A stretch of DNA of 64,000 bases from Mesorhizobium sp. WSM3860. Its GTDB lineage: Bacteria; Pseudomonadota; Alphaproteobacteria; Rhizobiales; Rhizobiaceae. Made by a program: the position numbers and the translations under genes. Positions 26,371-34,916 of this stretch are shown here, piece by piece. The notes under the pieces were generated by a model. That model was not told where the DNA came from, ran no database searches, and saw nothing but the letters and a program-made list of their open reading frames with translations. The DNA lies in assembly GCF_002294995.1 (NCBI RefSeq), contig NZ_NSGF01000003.1, positions 419,243 to 483,242 on the forward strand, in the 5' to 3' direction. How positions within the stretch are numbered: the stretch's first letter is position 1; the number at the start of each line of letters is the position of its first letter.

Positions 26371-28680
26371 GTGGCGCGCAGGATCTCCGGAAGAAGTCAC
26401 GGCGATCCGCGCAGCGCCGACACCAGGGCCAAGGTGGTCAAGGACGACTACCGGCCCTCGCGCGACGAAATCCTGCGCTACATCGCCGAGAACCCCGACC
26501 GCTCCGGCAAACGCGACATCGCCAAGGCTTTCGCACTGCGGGGCGAAGACCGCATCTGGCTCAAGGATCTGCTGCGCGACCTGCAGGATGAGGGCTTGCT
26601 GACCAGGAACCGCAAGCGGCTCACCCGCGCCGGCGCCCTGCGCCATGTCGCCGTGCTCGACATTTTCGGCCGCGATAACGATGGTGTGCTTCTGGCGCAT
26701 CCGACCGAATACACCGGCCCAGGCTCGCCGCCCGTGATCGCCATCCGAATTTCGCGCGGCGCCAGCGGCCCGGTTCCGGGCATCGGCGCCCGCGTGCTGG
26801 CCAAGACCTTCCCGACCGACGATCCCTCCGGCCCCGCCTATACCGGGCGGGTGATGAAGATTTTCGAGAAGCGCAGCGAAGCCGTGCTCGGCGTCTTCCG
26901 CGTGCTGAAGGACGGCACCTTCCGCATCGAGCCGGTGGAACGCCGCCAGCCCGAGTTGATCGTCGACAAGGAATTCCAGAACGGCGCCAAAAACGGCGAT
27001 CTGGTCGAGGTCGAGGCGGCGCGCGCTTCGCGCTACGGCCTGCCGCGGGCCAAGGTGCTGGCGGTGCTCGGCTCGCTGACCAGCGAGAAGGCGGTCTCGA
27101 TGATCGCGATCCACGCCCACGACATCCCCCATATCTTTCCGGCCGATGTGATCGTCGAAGCCGACGCCGTGAAGCCGGTGGCGCTTGCCGAGCGCGAGGA
27201 CTGGCGCGATCTGCCGCTGGTCACCATCGATCCGGCCGACGCCAAGGACCATGACGACGCGGTGTTCGCCACGCCCGATACGGATGAGAAGAATCCCGGC
27301 GGCGTCATCGTCACCGTGGCAATCGCCGATGTCGCGGCCTATGTCCGCTACGGCACGCCGCTCGACCGCGAGGCGCTGAAGCGCGGCAATTCGGTCTATT
27401 TCCCGGATCGCGTCGTGCCGATGCTGCCCGAGCGCATCTCCAACGATCTTTGCTCGCTGCGCGAAGGCGAGGACCGTCCGGCGATCGCCGTGCGGATGAC
27501 CTTTTCGGCGGAAGGCCGCAAGCTCAGGCACTCCTTCCACCGCATCATGATGAAATCAGCGGCCAAGCTCGCCTATCCGCAGGCGCAGGCGGCGATCGAC
27601 GGCGTGCCCGACGACAGGACCGGGCCGATCCTCGATCGGGTTCTCAGGCCGCTGTGGGACGCCTATGCCGTGCTCAAACGCGGCCGCGACAGCCGCCAGC
27701 CGCTCGAACTGGAGCTGCCGGAACGCAAGATCCTGCTCAAGCCCGACGGCACCGTCGACCGGGTCGTCGTGCCGGAGCGCCTCGACGCCCACAAGCTGAT
27801 CGAGGAGTTCATGATCCAGGCCAATGTCGCGGCCGCGGAGACGCTTGAAGGCAAGAAAGAGCCGCTCGTCTACCGCATCCACGACGCGCCGTCGCTGGCG
27901 AAACAGGAATCGCTGCGCGAGTTCCTGCACACGCTTGGCCTGTCGCTGGCGCGCGGCGCGCAGATGCGGCCCGGGCAGTTCAACGGCATTCTGGAGCGGG
28001 TGCGCGGCGCCGACAACGAGGCGCTGGTCAATGAAGTGGTGCTGCGCTCACAGAGCCAGGCGGAATACTCGCCGAAGAACATCGGCCATTTCGGTCTCAA
28101 CCTGAGACGTTACGCGCATTTCACCTCGCCGATCCGGCGCTATGCGGATCTCATCGTGCATCGCGGATTGATTGCTGCGCTCGGCCTCGGTCCCGGCGGC
28201 CTGACGCAGCAGGACGCGGATCGCCTGGAGGAGGTCGGCGCGCTGATCTCGGCCACCGAACGCCGCGCCATGGCGGCCGAACGCGACACGGTCGACCGGC
28301 TGATCGCGGCCTATCTGGCCGAGCGCATCAACGACACCTTCGACGCGCGCATCTCCGGCGTCACCAAGGCGGGACTCTTTGTCCAATTGCCGCAGTATGG
28401 CGCGGATGGTTTCATCCCGGTGTCAAGTTTGAACGGCGATTACTATATCTACGATGAAACCGCTCGATCGCTGTTCGGAGAGCGCACCGGCAAGGGCTAT
28501 CAGCTAGCCGACCGCGTCGAAGTGCGGCTGCTCGAGGTTGCGCCGATGGCGGGCGCGATGCGTTTCGAGATGCTGAGCGACCCGAAGCCGCTGCAAGGCT
28601 CGCGACGGTCGTTCCACAAGGCCAAGAGCCGCGCCCGCGCGTCGCAGTCGCGCGTGGGGCCCCGCGGCAGGAGAAGATGA
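26371..28680 (+). CDS. rnr: Ribonuclease R
   Basis: 769 residues, a processive 3'-to-5' exoribonuclease that digests structured RNA. An N-terminal winged-helix region (RDEILRYIAENPDRSGKRD) and cold-shock-like domains precede the RNB catalytic domain. The metal-binding aspartates lie in VTIDPADAKDHDDAVF (about 286-301), and HFTSPIRRYADLIVHR (about 583-598) is the conserved RNB end motif. An S1 RNA-binding domain (ISGVTKAGLFVQLPQYGAD) and an Arg/Lys-rich tail finish it. The start is GTG at 26371, 6 bases after topA, and the stop overlaps the DUF983 start (ATGATGA), so topA-rnr-DUF983 read as one operon. Confidence 0.95.
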   Translation: MARRISGRSHGDPRSADTRAKVVKDDYRPSRDEILRYIAENPDRSGKRDIAKAFALRGEDRIWLKDLLRDLQDEGLLTRNRKRLTRAGALRHVAVLDIFGRDNDGVLLAHPTEYTGPGSPPVIAIRISRGASGPVPGIGARVLAKTFPTDDPSGPAYTGRVMKIFEKRSEAVLGVFRVLKDGTFRIEPVERRQPELIVDKEFQNGAKNGDLVEVEAARASRYGLPRAKVLAVLGSLTSEKAVSMIAIHAHDIPHIFPADVIVEADAVKPVALAEREDWRDLPLVTIDPADAKDHDDAVFATPDTDEKNPGGVIVTVAIADVAAYVRYGTPLDREALKRGNSVYFPDRVVPMLPERISNDLCSLREGEDRPAIAVRMTFSAEGRKLRHSFHRIMMKSAAKLAYPQAQAAIDGVPDDRTGPILDRVLRPLWDAYAVLKRGRDSRQPLELELPERKILLKPDGTVDRVVVPERLDAHKLIEEFMIQANVAAAETLEGKKEPLVYRIHDAPSLAKQESLREFLHTLGLSLARGAQMRPGQFNGILERVRGADNEALVNEVVLRSQSQAEYSPKNIGHFGLNLRRYAHFTSPIRRYADLIVHRGLIAALGLGPGGLTQQDADRLEEVGALISATERRAMAAERDTVDRLIAAYLAERINDTFDARISGVTKAGLFVQLPQYGADGFIPVSSLNGDYYIYDETARSLFGERTGKGYQLADRVEVRLLEVAPMAGAMRFEMLSDPKPLQGSRRSFHKAKSRARASQSRVGPRGRRR

Positions 28681-29120
28681 TGTCGAAGGGCATGGAAGAA
28701 CAGGTTTTCGGCGGCGAGCACCATTCGGGTCGCGTCGCGCGCCCGCTGTGGACGGCAATCAAGCGCGGCATGCTTGGCCGCTGCCCGCATTGCGGCGAAG
28801 GCAAGCTGTTCGGCGCCTTCACCAAGCCCGTCGACAAATGCGGCGTCTGCGGCGAGGAGCTTCATCACCATCGCGCCGACGACCTTCCCGCCTATCTGGT
28901 GATCGTCATCGTCGGCCACATTGTGGTTGGTGCCTTCATGACCGTGGAGGCCACGACCACGCTTTCGACCTGGCAGCACGCGCTGATCTGGGTGCCGCTG
29001 ACCATTATTCTGGCCCTCGCGCTGTTGCAGCCGGTCAAAGGCGCCGTCATCGGCCTGCAATGGGCGCTCTATATGCACGGCTTCGGCGGCGAGAAGGACG
29101 AGTTTGAGCCGCATTCCTAA
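28677..29120 (+). CDS. DUF983 family membrane protein
   Basis: 147 residues. A short N-terminus with four cysteines, RCPHCGEGKLFGAF and KCGVCGEEL (about 35-62), looks like a zinc ribbon facing the cytoplasm. It is followed by two membrane helices, about 71-92 (AYLVIVIVGHIVVGAFM) and 103-122 (ALIWVPLTIILALALLQPV), and PVKGAVIGLQWAL, the DUF983 closing motif. The function is unknown; family members often sit beside rnr or cytochrome oxidase genes. It overlaps the rnr stop by four bases (two possible ATGs at 28677 and 28680). An inverted family A repeat follows. Confidence 0.88.
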   Translation: MMSKGMEEQVFGGEHHSGRVARPLWTAIKRGMLGRCPHCGEGKLFGAFTKPVDKCGVCGEELHHHRADDLPAYLVIVIVGHIVVGAFMTVEATTTLSTWQHALIWVPLTIILALALLQPVKGAVIGLQWALYMHGFGGEKDEFEPHS

Positions 29121-29171
29121 GCCTGGAGCGGTTCTGCCCTTGATAGAAACAACGCCCATCTCCGAGCACTT

Positions 29172-29217
29172 GAATTCCAGATCAAAAACCGCTGCGCGCT
29201 TTTCCTGGAACTGCTCC
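29172..29217. repeat. Palindromic intergenic repeat, family A (inverted copy)
   Basis: On the minus strand the core AGGAAAAGCGCGCAGCGGTT, flanked by AGTTCC and GGAATT, matches the unit at 4534. It lies between the DUF983 and Nudix genes within a 184-base gap. Confidence 0.7.
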
Positions 29218-29304
29218 GGCAGCGACGTTTGGTCCGGGGCTGGTGCAAAGGCCCGAACACGCAAGCCACTTTCGCGTTCGAGAAGTTTCCGCTAGGTCGA
29301 GCGC

Positions 29305-30045
29305 ATGGAAGGAATGACCAAGGCGGATGTCGACAAGCTCGATAAAGGCTTGGCCGTGCACGGCGGTCGGGCGCTTCGCCCGCGCGATGCCGCAACCTTG
29401 ATCCTGCTCGACCGGAGCGGTAGCGACGTTGTGGTGCTGATGGGCCGGCGCCATGCCGGCCACGCCTTCATGCCGGGAAAATTCGTCTTCCCCGGCGGCC
29501 GCACCGATCCCGCCGACAGCCGCGTTCCGGTGGCTGCCCCGCTGCATCGTGAGGAAGAGGCAAGGCTTGTGAGCGGCCCTGGCCGCGCGAGCGCCGCACG
29601 GGCGCGCGCCATCGCCATGTCGGCAATTCGTGAGACTTACGAGGAAGCCGGCCTGCTGATCGGCCGTAAAGGCCCGTTCGCGACCGCCAAGCGCGATTGG
29701 CAGGGTTTCGTCGAACACGGCGTCGCACCGTCGCTGGATGCCCTGCGCTTTATTGCGCGCGCCATCACGCCGCCCAACCGCGTGCGCCGCTTCGATACCA
29801 GGTTCTTCAGCGCCTGGCGTGAGGATGTCGCCGTCGAATTGCCCGACGGCGGTCCAACCAACGAGTTGGAAGAGCTCGTCTGGCTGCCGCTTGGCGACGC
29901 TCGCAAGGCCGACATTCCCGACATCACCCGCATGATCCTGGAAGAACTGGAAAAGCGGCTCGCCCACGATCCGTTGCTGCGTCCGGGCGGCGCAGTGCCG
30001 TTCTTCCGGCTCATCCGAAACCGCTTCGTTCGCGAAGTCCTTTAG
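29305..30045 (+). CDS. NUDIX hydrolase
   Basis: 246 residues. The Nudix box is split by an insertion of about 45 residues: PGKFVFPGGRTDPAD (about 55-69) supplies the first glycines, and AIRETYEEAGLLIG (about 110-123) the REx2EE catalytic helix. The insertion and the length place it with the larger COG0494-type proteins, some of which act on acyl-CoA or nucleotide-sugar diphosphates; the substrate is not evident. The start ATG 29305 has a weak ribosome site; the ATG at 29314 is an alternative. The MFS gene begins 19 bases after its stop, so the two may be co-transcribed. Confidence 0.88.
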   Translation: MEGMTKADVDKLDKGLAVHGGRALRPRDAATLILLDRSGSDVVVLMGRRHAGHAFMPGKFVFPGGRTDPADSRVPVAAPLHREEEARLVSGPGRASAARARAIAMSAIRETYEEAGLLIGRKGPFATAKRDWQGFVEHGVAPSLDALRFIARAITPPNRVRRFDTRFFSAWREDVAVELPDGGPTNELEELVWLPLGDARKADIPDITRMILEELEKRLAHDPLLRPGGAVPFFRLIRNRFVREVL

Positions 30046-30064
30046 AAGCAGAGCATCCCCATCG

Positions 30065-31240
30065 ATGACGGTCGATACCCAGCAACAGGGCGACGAACGC
30101 GTACGCTGGCTGCCGATGACTGCGGCGATCTCCTCGATCAGCGTGGTCGGCATCGCCATCGGCCTCGGCATGCCGCTGCTCAGCGTCATCCTCGAATCGC
30201 GCGGCCACTCGGCCTCGATGATCGGCCTCAACACGGCGGTCGCCGGACTCGCCTCGGTCGCCGGCGCGCCGCTCGCCACGCCGCTAGCCATGCGCCTCGG
30301 CGTCGCCCGGACCATGCTTTTGATGATCGCCGTCGGCGCGCTCGCTTTTGTCGGCTTCCATTTCGCGCCGGCGTTCTGGATGTGGTTTCCGCTCCGCGTC
30401 GCGCTGCATATCTCGCTGACGGTGCTCTTCATTCTGTCGGAATTCTGGATCAGCACCTCGGCGCCACCGCATCGTCGCGGTCTTGTGCTTGGCATCTACG
30501 CCACGGTGCTTTCCCTGGGCTTCGCCGCCGGGCCGTGGCTGTTCGCCCATGTCGGCTCCGGTGGCTTCCTGCCGTTCGGCGTCACCATTGCGCTGGTGAC
30601 GCTCGCTGCCATCCCGGTGCTGGCGGCTCGCAACGAGAGCCCGGCGATCGTCGCCGACGGCGAAACCAGCCATTTCCTGCGCTATATCTGGATGGTGCCC
30701 ACCGCGACCTTCGCTGTGCTGGTGTTCGGCGCCGTCGAGACCGGCGGCTTTTCGTTGTTCCCGGTCTATGGCAGCCGCATCGGTTACTCGGAGGCCGACG
30801 CCGCGTTGTTGCTGACGATGATCGGCCTGGGCAACGTGCTGCTGCAGATACCGATCGGCATGATCAGCGACCGCGTCTCGGACCGCCGCTACCTGCTTCT
30901 GGCCTGCGCCACGGTCGGCCTCATCGGAACCGTGTTCATGCCTTTCTTTGCCAAGGACTGGCACCTGATGGCGGCCCTCCTGTTCGTCTGGGGCGGTGTG
31001 GTGGCGGCCATGTACACGATCGGCCTTGCGCATCTCGGTTCCCAGCTTTCCGGCCATGAGCTCGCCTCCGCCAACGCCGCCTTCGTGCTCTGCTATGGCG
31101 TCGGCATGGTGATCGGCCCGCAGGCGATCGGCATCGGCATGGACGCCTTCGGCCCCTCGGGCTTCGGCTGGTCGCTGGCGCTGTTCTTTGCCGCGTACAT
31201 GCTCCTGGTCCTCGTCAGGCTGGTGCGAAAGATCCTCTAG
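30065..31240 (+). CDS. Major facilitator superfamily transporter
   Basis: 391 residues with about twelve hydrophobic segments and the two-halves layout of MFS carriers. The loop after helix two reads SRGHSASMIGLNTAVAGLAS, and the mid-protein loop PIGMISDRVSDRRYLLL (about 260-277) matches the MFS motif-A-like G-x3-D-R-x-x-R-R. General similarity is to the small YcaD/drug-efflux branch; the substrate is unknown. The ATG at 30065 follows the Nudix stop by 19 bases. After the stop lies a small GC hairpin (31252-31265) without a T-run. Confidence 0.88.
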   Translation: MTVDTQQQGDERVRWLPMTAAISSISVVGIAIGLGMPLLSVILESRGHSASMIGLNTAVAGLASVAGAPLATPLAMRLGVARTMLLMIAVGALAFVGFHFAPAFWMWFPLRVALHISLTVLFILSEFWISTSAPPHRRGLVLGIYATVLSLGFAAGPWLFAHVGSGGFLPFGVTIALVTLAAIPVLAARNESPAIVADGETSHFLRYIWMVPTATFAVLVFGAVETGGFSLFPVYGSRIGYSEADAALLLTMIGLGNVLLQIPIGMISDRVSDRRYLLLACATVGLIGTVFMPFFAKDWHLMAALLFVWGGVVAAMYTIGLAHLGSQLSGHELASANAAFVLCYGVGMVIGPQAIGIGMDAFGPSGFGWSLALFFAAYMLLVLVRLVRKIL

Positions 31241-31339
31241 TGAAAATGTCGCCCGGCACCGGGCCATGCTGACATCACCGTGTCAGCAGGCCCCCTGCTA
31301 TACCCCTCGCTCCAATGCAGGAAGAATGAGGACATAGCG

Positions 31340-31798
31340 ATGATCGACAGCGGCTTTGAAACCAAATCCCTCAGGATGGAACTGCTTCTGCTCGTCACCT
31401 TCCAGGCGCCGGCGGCCGATGTCGAGCGCATCATGGAGGCGGTGGTGGCGATCACACCGCTGCACATGGGCAAGTATGACGGCAATGCCTACCAGTCGGC
31501 GCAAGGCATCGAGCGCTACCGGACGCTCGAAGGCTCTGCCGCGGGCGCCGAGATTGAGTTGCGCAGGCGGCCGGGCACGGTCGAGGTGTCGTTCGAACTG
31601 CCCGACGATCAGGCGCTCGCCGCCCGTGTCGTCGAAGCGATATTCCAGGCCCATTCCTACCAGGAGCCTGTGATCCGCATCCAGCCGCTGCTGACCAGCC
31701 GTTCCAAGGGACTCGACGACCATACCAATCCGAACCGCTGGTGGAACACGACCGGCGACTGGAAGAAGGCCGATCTGCAGGTCAGGGAGAACGCCTGA
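31340..31798 (+). CDS. PII/CutA-like domain protein (COG3323, Nif3-insert type)
   Basis: 152 residues from the ATG at 31340 (MIDSGFETKSLRMELLLLVTF); an in-frame TTG/GTG region further up lacks a ribosome site. From residue 13, MELLLLVTFQAP, then GKYDGNAYQSAQGIERYRTLEG and the closing AHSYQEPVIRIQPL follow, with changes, the PII-like module found as an insert in YqfO/NIF3-type proteins (KLVVFVP, GNYD, FRPLEG, HPYEEPA). Here the module stands alone with a C-terminal extension (DDHTNPNRWWNTTGDWKK). Such domains often form trimers and may bind metals or nucleotides; the role here is not known. Confidence 0.65.
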   Translation: MIDSGFETKSLRMELLLLVTFQAPAADVERIMEAVVAITPLHMGKYDGNAYQSAQGIERYRTLEGSAAGAEIELRRRPGTVEVSFELPDDQALAARVVEAIFQAHSYQEPVIRIQPLLTSRSKGLDDHTNPNRWWNTTGDWKKADLQVRENA

Positions 31799-31942
31799 CG
31801 CGGCCGTCAAAACGGGGCAAGAAGGCGCTTGGGCTTGACTTTCCGGGCGCGTTCTTTATGTGTCGCGCCAAGTTTCCCGCGTCCGGGTGTTTTCCCCGTG
31901 CTCCAGCGGCCAAAACTCCACGAACATTAACGGACGAACATC

Positions 31943-32110
31943 ATGGCCAAAGCCGCAAACATCAAGATCAAGCTTCTGTCGACCGCCGACACCGGTTTCT
32001 TCTACGTGACCAGCAAGAACAGCCGCACCAAGACGGACAAGCTGTCCTTCCGCAAGTACGACCCGATCGCCAAGAAGCACGTCGAGTTCAAGGAAACCAA
32101 GATCAAGTAA
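31943..32110 (+). CDS. rpmG: 50S ribosomal protein L33
   Basis: 55 residues, [20 protein letters not shown] and onward to a basic end ([11 protein letters not shown]). The middle [20 protein letters not shown] is the L33 signature. It has no cysteines, so this is the zinc-free form usual in Proteobacteria. L33 binds 23S rRNA near the E site. The start ATG at 31943 is certain from length and similarity. An intrinsic terminator ends the transcript 24 bases after the stop, so the gene is probably a single-gene unit. Confidence 0.97.
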   Translation: MAKAANIKIKLLSTADTGFFYVTSKNSRTKTDKLSFRKYDPIAKKHVEFKETKIK

Positions 32111-32133
32111 TCTGGTTGATCCTGAAATGCCAG

Positions 32134-32160
32134 AACGCCGCCTTTGAGGCGGCGTTTTTG
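32134..32160 (+). terminator. Rho-independent terminator of rpmG
   Basis: AACGCCGCC (32134-32142), loop TTTGA, GGCGGCGTT (32148-32156) and a T-run (TTTTTGTTT) form a textbook intrinsic terminator on the plus strand. Confidence 0.93.
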
Positions 32161-32510
32161 TTTCAGCGGGCGGATGCTCGAGCAACGAAGCCCGCTGCTG
32201 CCTGACGCTGAATCATGCATGAGAAAAGGGGGCCGGTCGGCGGTTGGCAGCGGTACGAGGAGGCCACTATGCGCCAGCGCCGGCCGGCCGACCCCACGGA
32301 CCCAGGAGATGCGGCGGACCTGAGCATCATGGGGTATTTTTTGGATCGAGCCGGGCAGTCTACCCTCGTGCCGGCTTCGTCTTCGTTCTATGCGAAGCAG
32401 ATTTGCGCAAGAACGTATGAAAATCAACCATTTCTTAACCACGGCTGCCGAATCGCTTGGATTAAGGTAAATTCCTAACCCTATCGGGTTGACGCGGAAT
32501 TAGGGCTTCC
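32161..32510. other. 350-base stretch without a supportable gene
   Basis: An 87-codon plus frame (32215-32478) crosses this stretch, but it has no family resemblance, a poor ribosome site and an odd composition, so it is not called. The segment around 32424-32438 (TCAA-N7-TTAA) resembles a CtrA half-site but precedes no gene on its strand. Nothing else is seen. Confidence 0.5.
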
Positions 32511-32618
32511 GTGCCTAAGCGCATCGCGGCGAAAGGGTTTCAGGCAACGCGCTTAAGCCTTCTGGTCTTATCCATGTCGGTGCGCCAAAACTGCTGCGCA
32601 CTTTTGGGTGACATGGAT
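32511..32618. repeat. Composite palindromic repeat, family B
   Basis: AAGCGCATCGC and its loose partner GCAACGCGCTTAAG form a first hairpin. A second is bounded by ATCCATGTC (32570-32578) and GACATGGAT (32610-32618). The same two-part unit occurs at 35570-35666. The second hairpin touches the last base of the pleD stop codon, so it may also help end pleD transcripts. Confidence 0.65.
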
Positions 32619-33991
32619 TAGGCGGCCTTGGCGACAACCCGGTTGCGGCCGCCGCTCTTGGCCTCATAGAGCGCAAGGTCGGCTCGCTTCATCAGTGCCG
32701 CGACCGTATCGGCTCCCCTCAGCACCGATGACACGCCGACGCTGACCGTCACCTCGATCGTCTTGCCAGCGCTGCCGATCGCGAAGGGCGCCTGCGCGAT
32801 CTCGGCGCGGATACGCTCAGCCACCTTCTCGGCGATGGGCCCGTCGGTATCCGGCATGACCACGACGAACTCCTCGCCGCCGAAGCGGCAGGCGAGATCG
32901 ATGCCGCGCACGTTCTTGCGCAGCCGCCTGGCGAATTCGCGCAGAACGTCGTCGCCGCCGTCATGGCCATGGGCGTCATTGATGGATTTGAAACGGTCGA
33001 GATCGGTGATCATCACCGAGAGCGGCCGCCGTCGCGCCACGGCGCGGTCGAACAGCGTCTCAAGATGGCTGTCCAGGTAGCGGCGGTTGTGCAGCCCGGT
33101 CAGCCCGTCGGTCACCGCCATCTCGATGGTCTGGGTGACGCTGGCGCGCAGTTGATCATTGTAGCGCTTGCGCCGCACCTGCGTGCGCAGGCGCGCCGTC
33201 AGCTCATGCTGATCGATCGGCCGCGTCAGATAGTCGTTGATGCCGAGTTCGAGGCCGCGGATGATGCGGCCCTCCTCCCCCTCATCGGCCAAGAGCATGA
33301 TCGGCAGGAAGCGGGTGCGGTCGAGCGAGCGCAGTTGCGAGCAAAGCCGGAGCGCATCGAAATCGGCGAAGGCCGTCGAGATCAGCACGCATTCAAAGGC
33401 AGTCTCCGCGGCCTGGAAGAATCCGGCATTCGGATCGGTGGCGACGTCGAGCTCGGCGCTGCCGCGCAGCATCTTCCGGATCCGCTCGATCGACGACTTG
33501 CGCTCGTCCACCAGAAGCACCTTGGGCTTGGTGTCTTCCGTCGCGAAGTTGCGGCTGAGCAGCTCTTCGATGCCGATGTTACGCGTGGTCGAGGCGCGCA
33601 GCCGCAATTCGTCGGTCAGCGACTTCAGCCGGACAAGGCTCTTCACCCGCGTCATCAGTTGCAGATCATTGACCGGCTTGGTCAGGAAATCGTCGGCGCC
33701 GGCCTCGAGGCCGCGCACCCGGTCGGACACTTGGTCGAGCGCGGTGATCATGACCACCGGAATATGCGATGTCGCCGGGTCGCTCTTCAGCCGCTTGCAG
33801 ACCTCGAAGCCGTCAATGCCTGGCATCATCACGTCGAGCAGCACGACATCGACCTTGCCGTTCTCGCAGGTCTCGATCGCATCCGGTCCGTTGCCGGCCG
33901 TCAGCACCTCGAAATATTCCGCCAGCAGCCGAACCTCGAGCAGCCGCACATTGGCGGGGATGTCATCGACGACGAGGATCCGCGCGGTCAT
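32618..33991 (-). CDS. pleD: Response regulator diguanylate cyclase PleD
   Basis: 457 residues: a receiver domain with phosphoacceptor D53 (VDVVLLDVMMPGIDGFEV), a second receiver-like adaptor domain (about 155-275) and a C-terminal GGDEF domain. The last has DLDRFKSINDAHGHDGGDD and the active-site GGEEF near residue 370. The inhibitory I-site RGID stands nine to six residues before GGEEF, so product feedback is intact. In Caulobacter, PleD makes cyclic di-GMP at the stalked pole during development; rhizobial orthologues share this architecture. divK lies 15 bases upstream on the same strand, the usual divK-pleD operon. Confidence 0.95.
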   Translation of the reverse strand: MTARILVVDDIPANVRLLEVRLLAEYFEVLTAGNGPDAIETCENGKVDVVLLDVMMPGIDGFEVCKRLKSDPATSHIPVVMITALDQVSDRVRGLEAGADDFLTKPVNDLQLMTRVKSLVRLKSLTDELRLRASTTRNIGIEELLSRNFATEDTKPKVLLVDERKSSIERIRKMLRGSAELDVATDPNAGFFQAAETAFECVLISTAFADFDALRLCSQLRSLDRTRFLPIMLLADEGEEGRIIRGLELGINDYLTRPIDQHELTARLRTQVRRKRYNDQLRASVTQTIEMAVTDGLTGLHNRRYLDSHLETLFDRAVARRRPLSVMITDLDRFKSINDAHGHDGGDDVLREFARRLRKNVRGIDLACRFGGEEFVVVMPDTDGPIAEKVAERIRAEIAQAPFAIGSAGKTIEVTVSVGVSSVLRGADTVAALMKRADLALYEAKSGGRNRVVAKAA

Positions 33992-34006
33992 CTCAAAGGC
34001 TCCGGC

Positions 34007-34378
34007 TCAAGCATCGCCCAGATAGGATTTGATCGTTTCGATGAAGCGCGGCACCGAGATCGGCTTGGAAATATAGGCCTCGCAGCCGCCCTGGCGGATA
34101 CGCTCCTCATCGCCCTTCATCGCGAAGGCGGTGACGGCGATGACCGGGATCGAGTGCAATTCGTCGTCTTCCTTCAGCCACTTGGTCACTTCCAGGCCAG
34201 AAACCTCGGGCAGTTGGATGTCCATCAGGATCAGGTCCGGCCGGTGCTGGCGCGCCAGATCCAGCGCCTCCAGCCCGTTGCGCGTGCGGACCGTCTCGTA
34301 ACCGCTGGCTTCGATGAGGTCCCGAAAGAGCTTCATGTTGAGCTCATTGTCCTCGACGATCATGACCTTCTTAGCCAT
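34007..34378 (-). CDS. divK: Single-domain response regulator DivK
   Basis: 123 residues, one receiver domain only: [20 protein letters not shown], phosphoacceptor D53 in [13 protein letters not shown], the conserved Thr in [10 protein letters not shown] and Lys in YISKPIS. DivK relays cell-cycle signals between PleC, DivJ, DivL and CckA to control CtrA in alphaproteobacteria. The ATG at 34378 follows GACGGGAAATTG; the frame continues upstream without family similarity. The downstream neighbour is pleD. Confidence 0.96.
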   Translation of the reverse strand: MAKKVMIVEDNELNMKLFRDLIEASGYETVRTRNGLEALDLARQHRPDLILMDIQLPEVSGLEVTKWLKEDDELHSIPVIAVTAFAMKGDEERIRQGGCEAYISKPISVPRFIETIKSYLGDA

Positions 34379-34462
34379 CAATTTCCCGTCCCGACGGTCC
34401 CCTGAGCCGAAGACCGCCGTCATGCGTCCTTGCCGGATCGCACCCAACCCACCTGTACCCTA

Positions 34463-34479
34463 CGTCAATATGATTGACG
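34463..34479. promoter_or_regulatory. Perfect inverted repeat between divK and the DUF3572 gene
   Basis: CGTCAAT (34463-34469), spacer ATG, ATTGACG (34473-34479). Each arm also reads as TTGACG on one strand, so the site may hold two divergent -35 elements or bind a dimeric regulator. No good -10 is found at 17 bases, which keeps this tentative. Confidence 0.35.
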
Positions 34480-34616
34480 AAACGCAAACCTGCCGTTGGA
34501 AAAGCAGACCGATTCCACTTGCGGCTGCAGGGCTGAAGCGGCTGAGACTTGCCGCAAGCGACGCTTGCCATTACTGCGGAAGAAAGACTCAACATGCACA
34601 TCGGCAAAAGGTAATG

Positions 34617-34916
34617 ATGGCGAACGCAGCGTCAATGCGCGAGGAGGCGGAAACCCTTGCCGTCAGGGCGCTTGGCTTCGTCGCCAGCGATCCGGAGCTG
34701 TTGCCTCGCTTCCTGGCGATAACCGGCATCGAGGCGCGGTCGATCCGCCAGGCAGCCGCGGAGCCGGGCTTCCTTGCCGGCGTGCTGCAGTTCATCCTCG
34801 CCCATGAGCCGACGCTTTTGCGTTTTGCCGAGGAAACGGGCACGCCACCGGCCGCCGTCGGCAAAGCCTTGCGTGCGCTGCCCCTCGGCAATGACGATCA
34901 TGAGCGCTCGACATGA
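34617..34916 (+). CDS. DUF3572 family protein
   Basis: 99 residues (MANAASMREEAETLAVRALG), all helical in appearance, with ALGFVASDPELLPRFLAITG (about 17-36) as the DUF3572 core and PGFLAGVLQFILAHEPTLL after it. No function is known. The family occurs next to divK in many Rhizobiales, as here, where it diverges from divK. Two adjacent ATGs (34614 and 34617) are possible starts. The stop overlaps the start of the next gene (ATGA at 34913), so both are one transcriptional unit. Confidence 0.85.
   Translation: MANAASMREEAETLAVRALGFVASDPELLPRFLAITGIEARSIRQAAAEPGFLAGVLQFILAHEPTLLRFAEETGTPPAAVGKALRALPLGNDDHERST

Noticed and set aside
31252..31265. GCCCGG-CA-CCGGGC hairpin after the MFS gene
   Set aside because: No T-run on either strand and a two-base loop; not a credible terminator.
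32424..32438. CtrA-like TCAA-N7-TTAA site
   Set aside because: One mismatch in the first half and no gene downstream on that strand; probably chance.
32215..32478. 87-codon plus frame between rpmG and pleD
   Set aside because: No similarity, poor start context and unusual composition for this genome.
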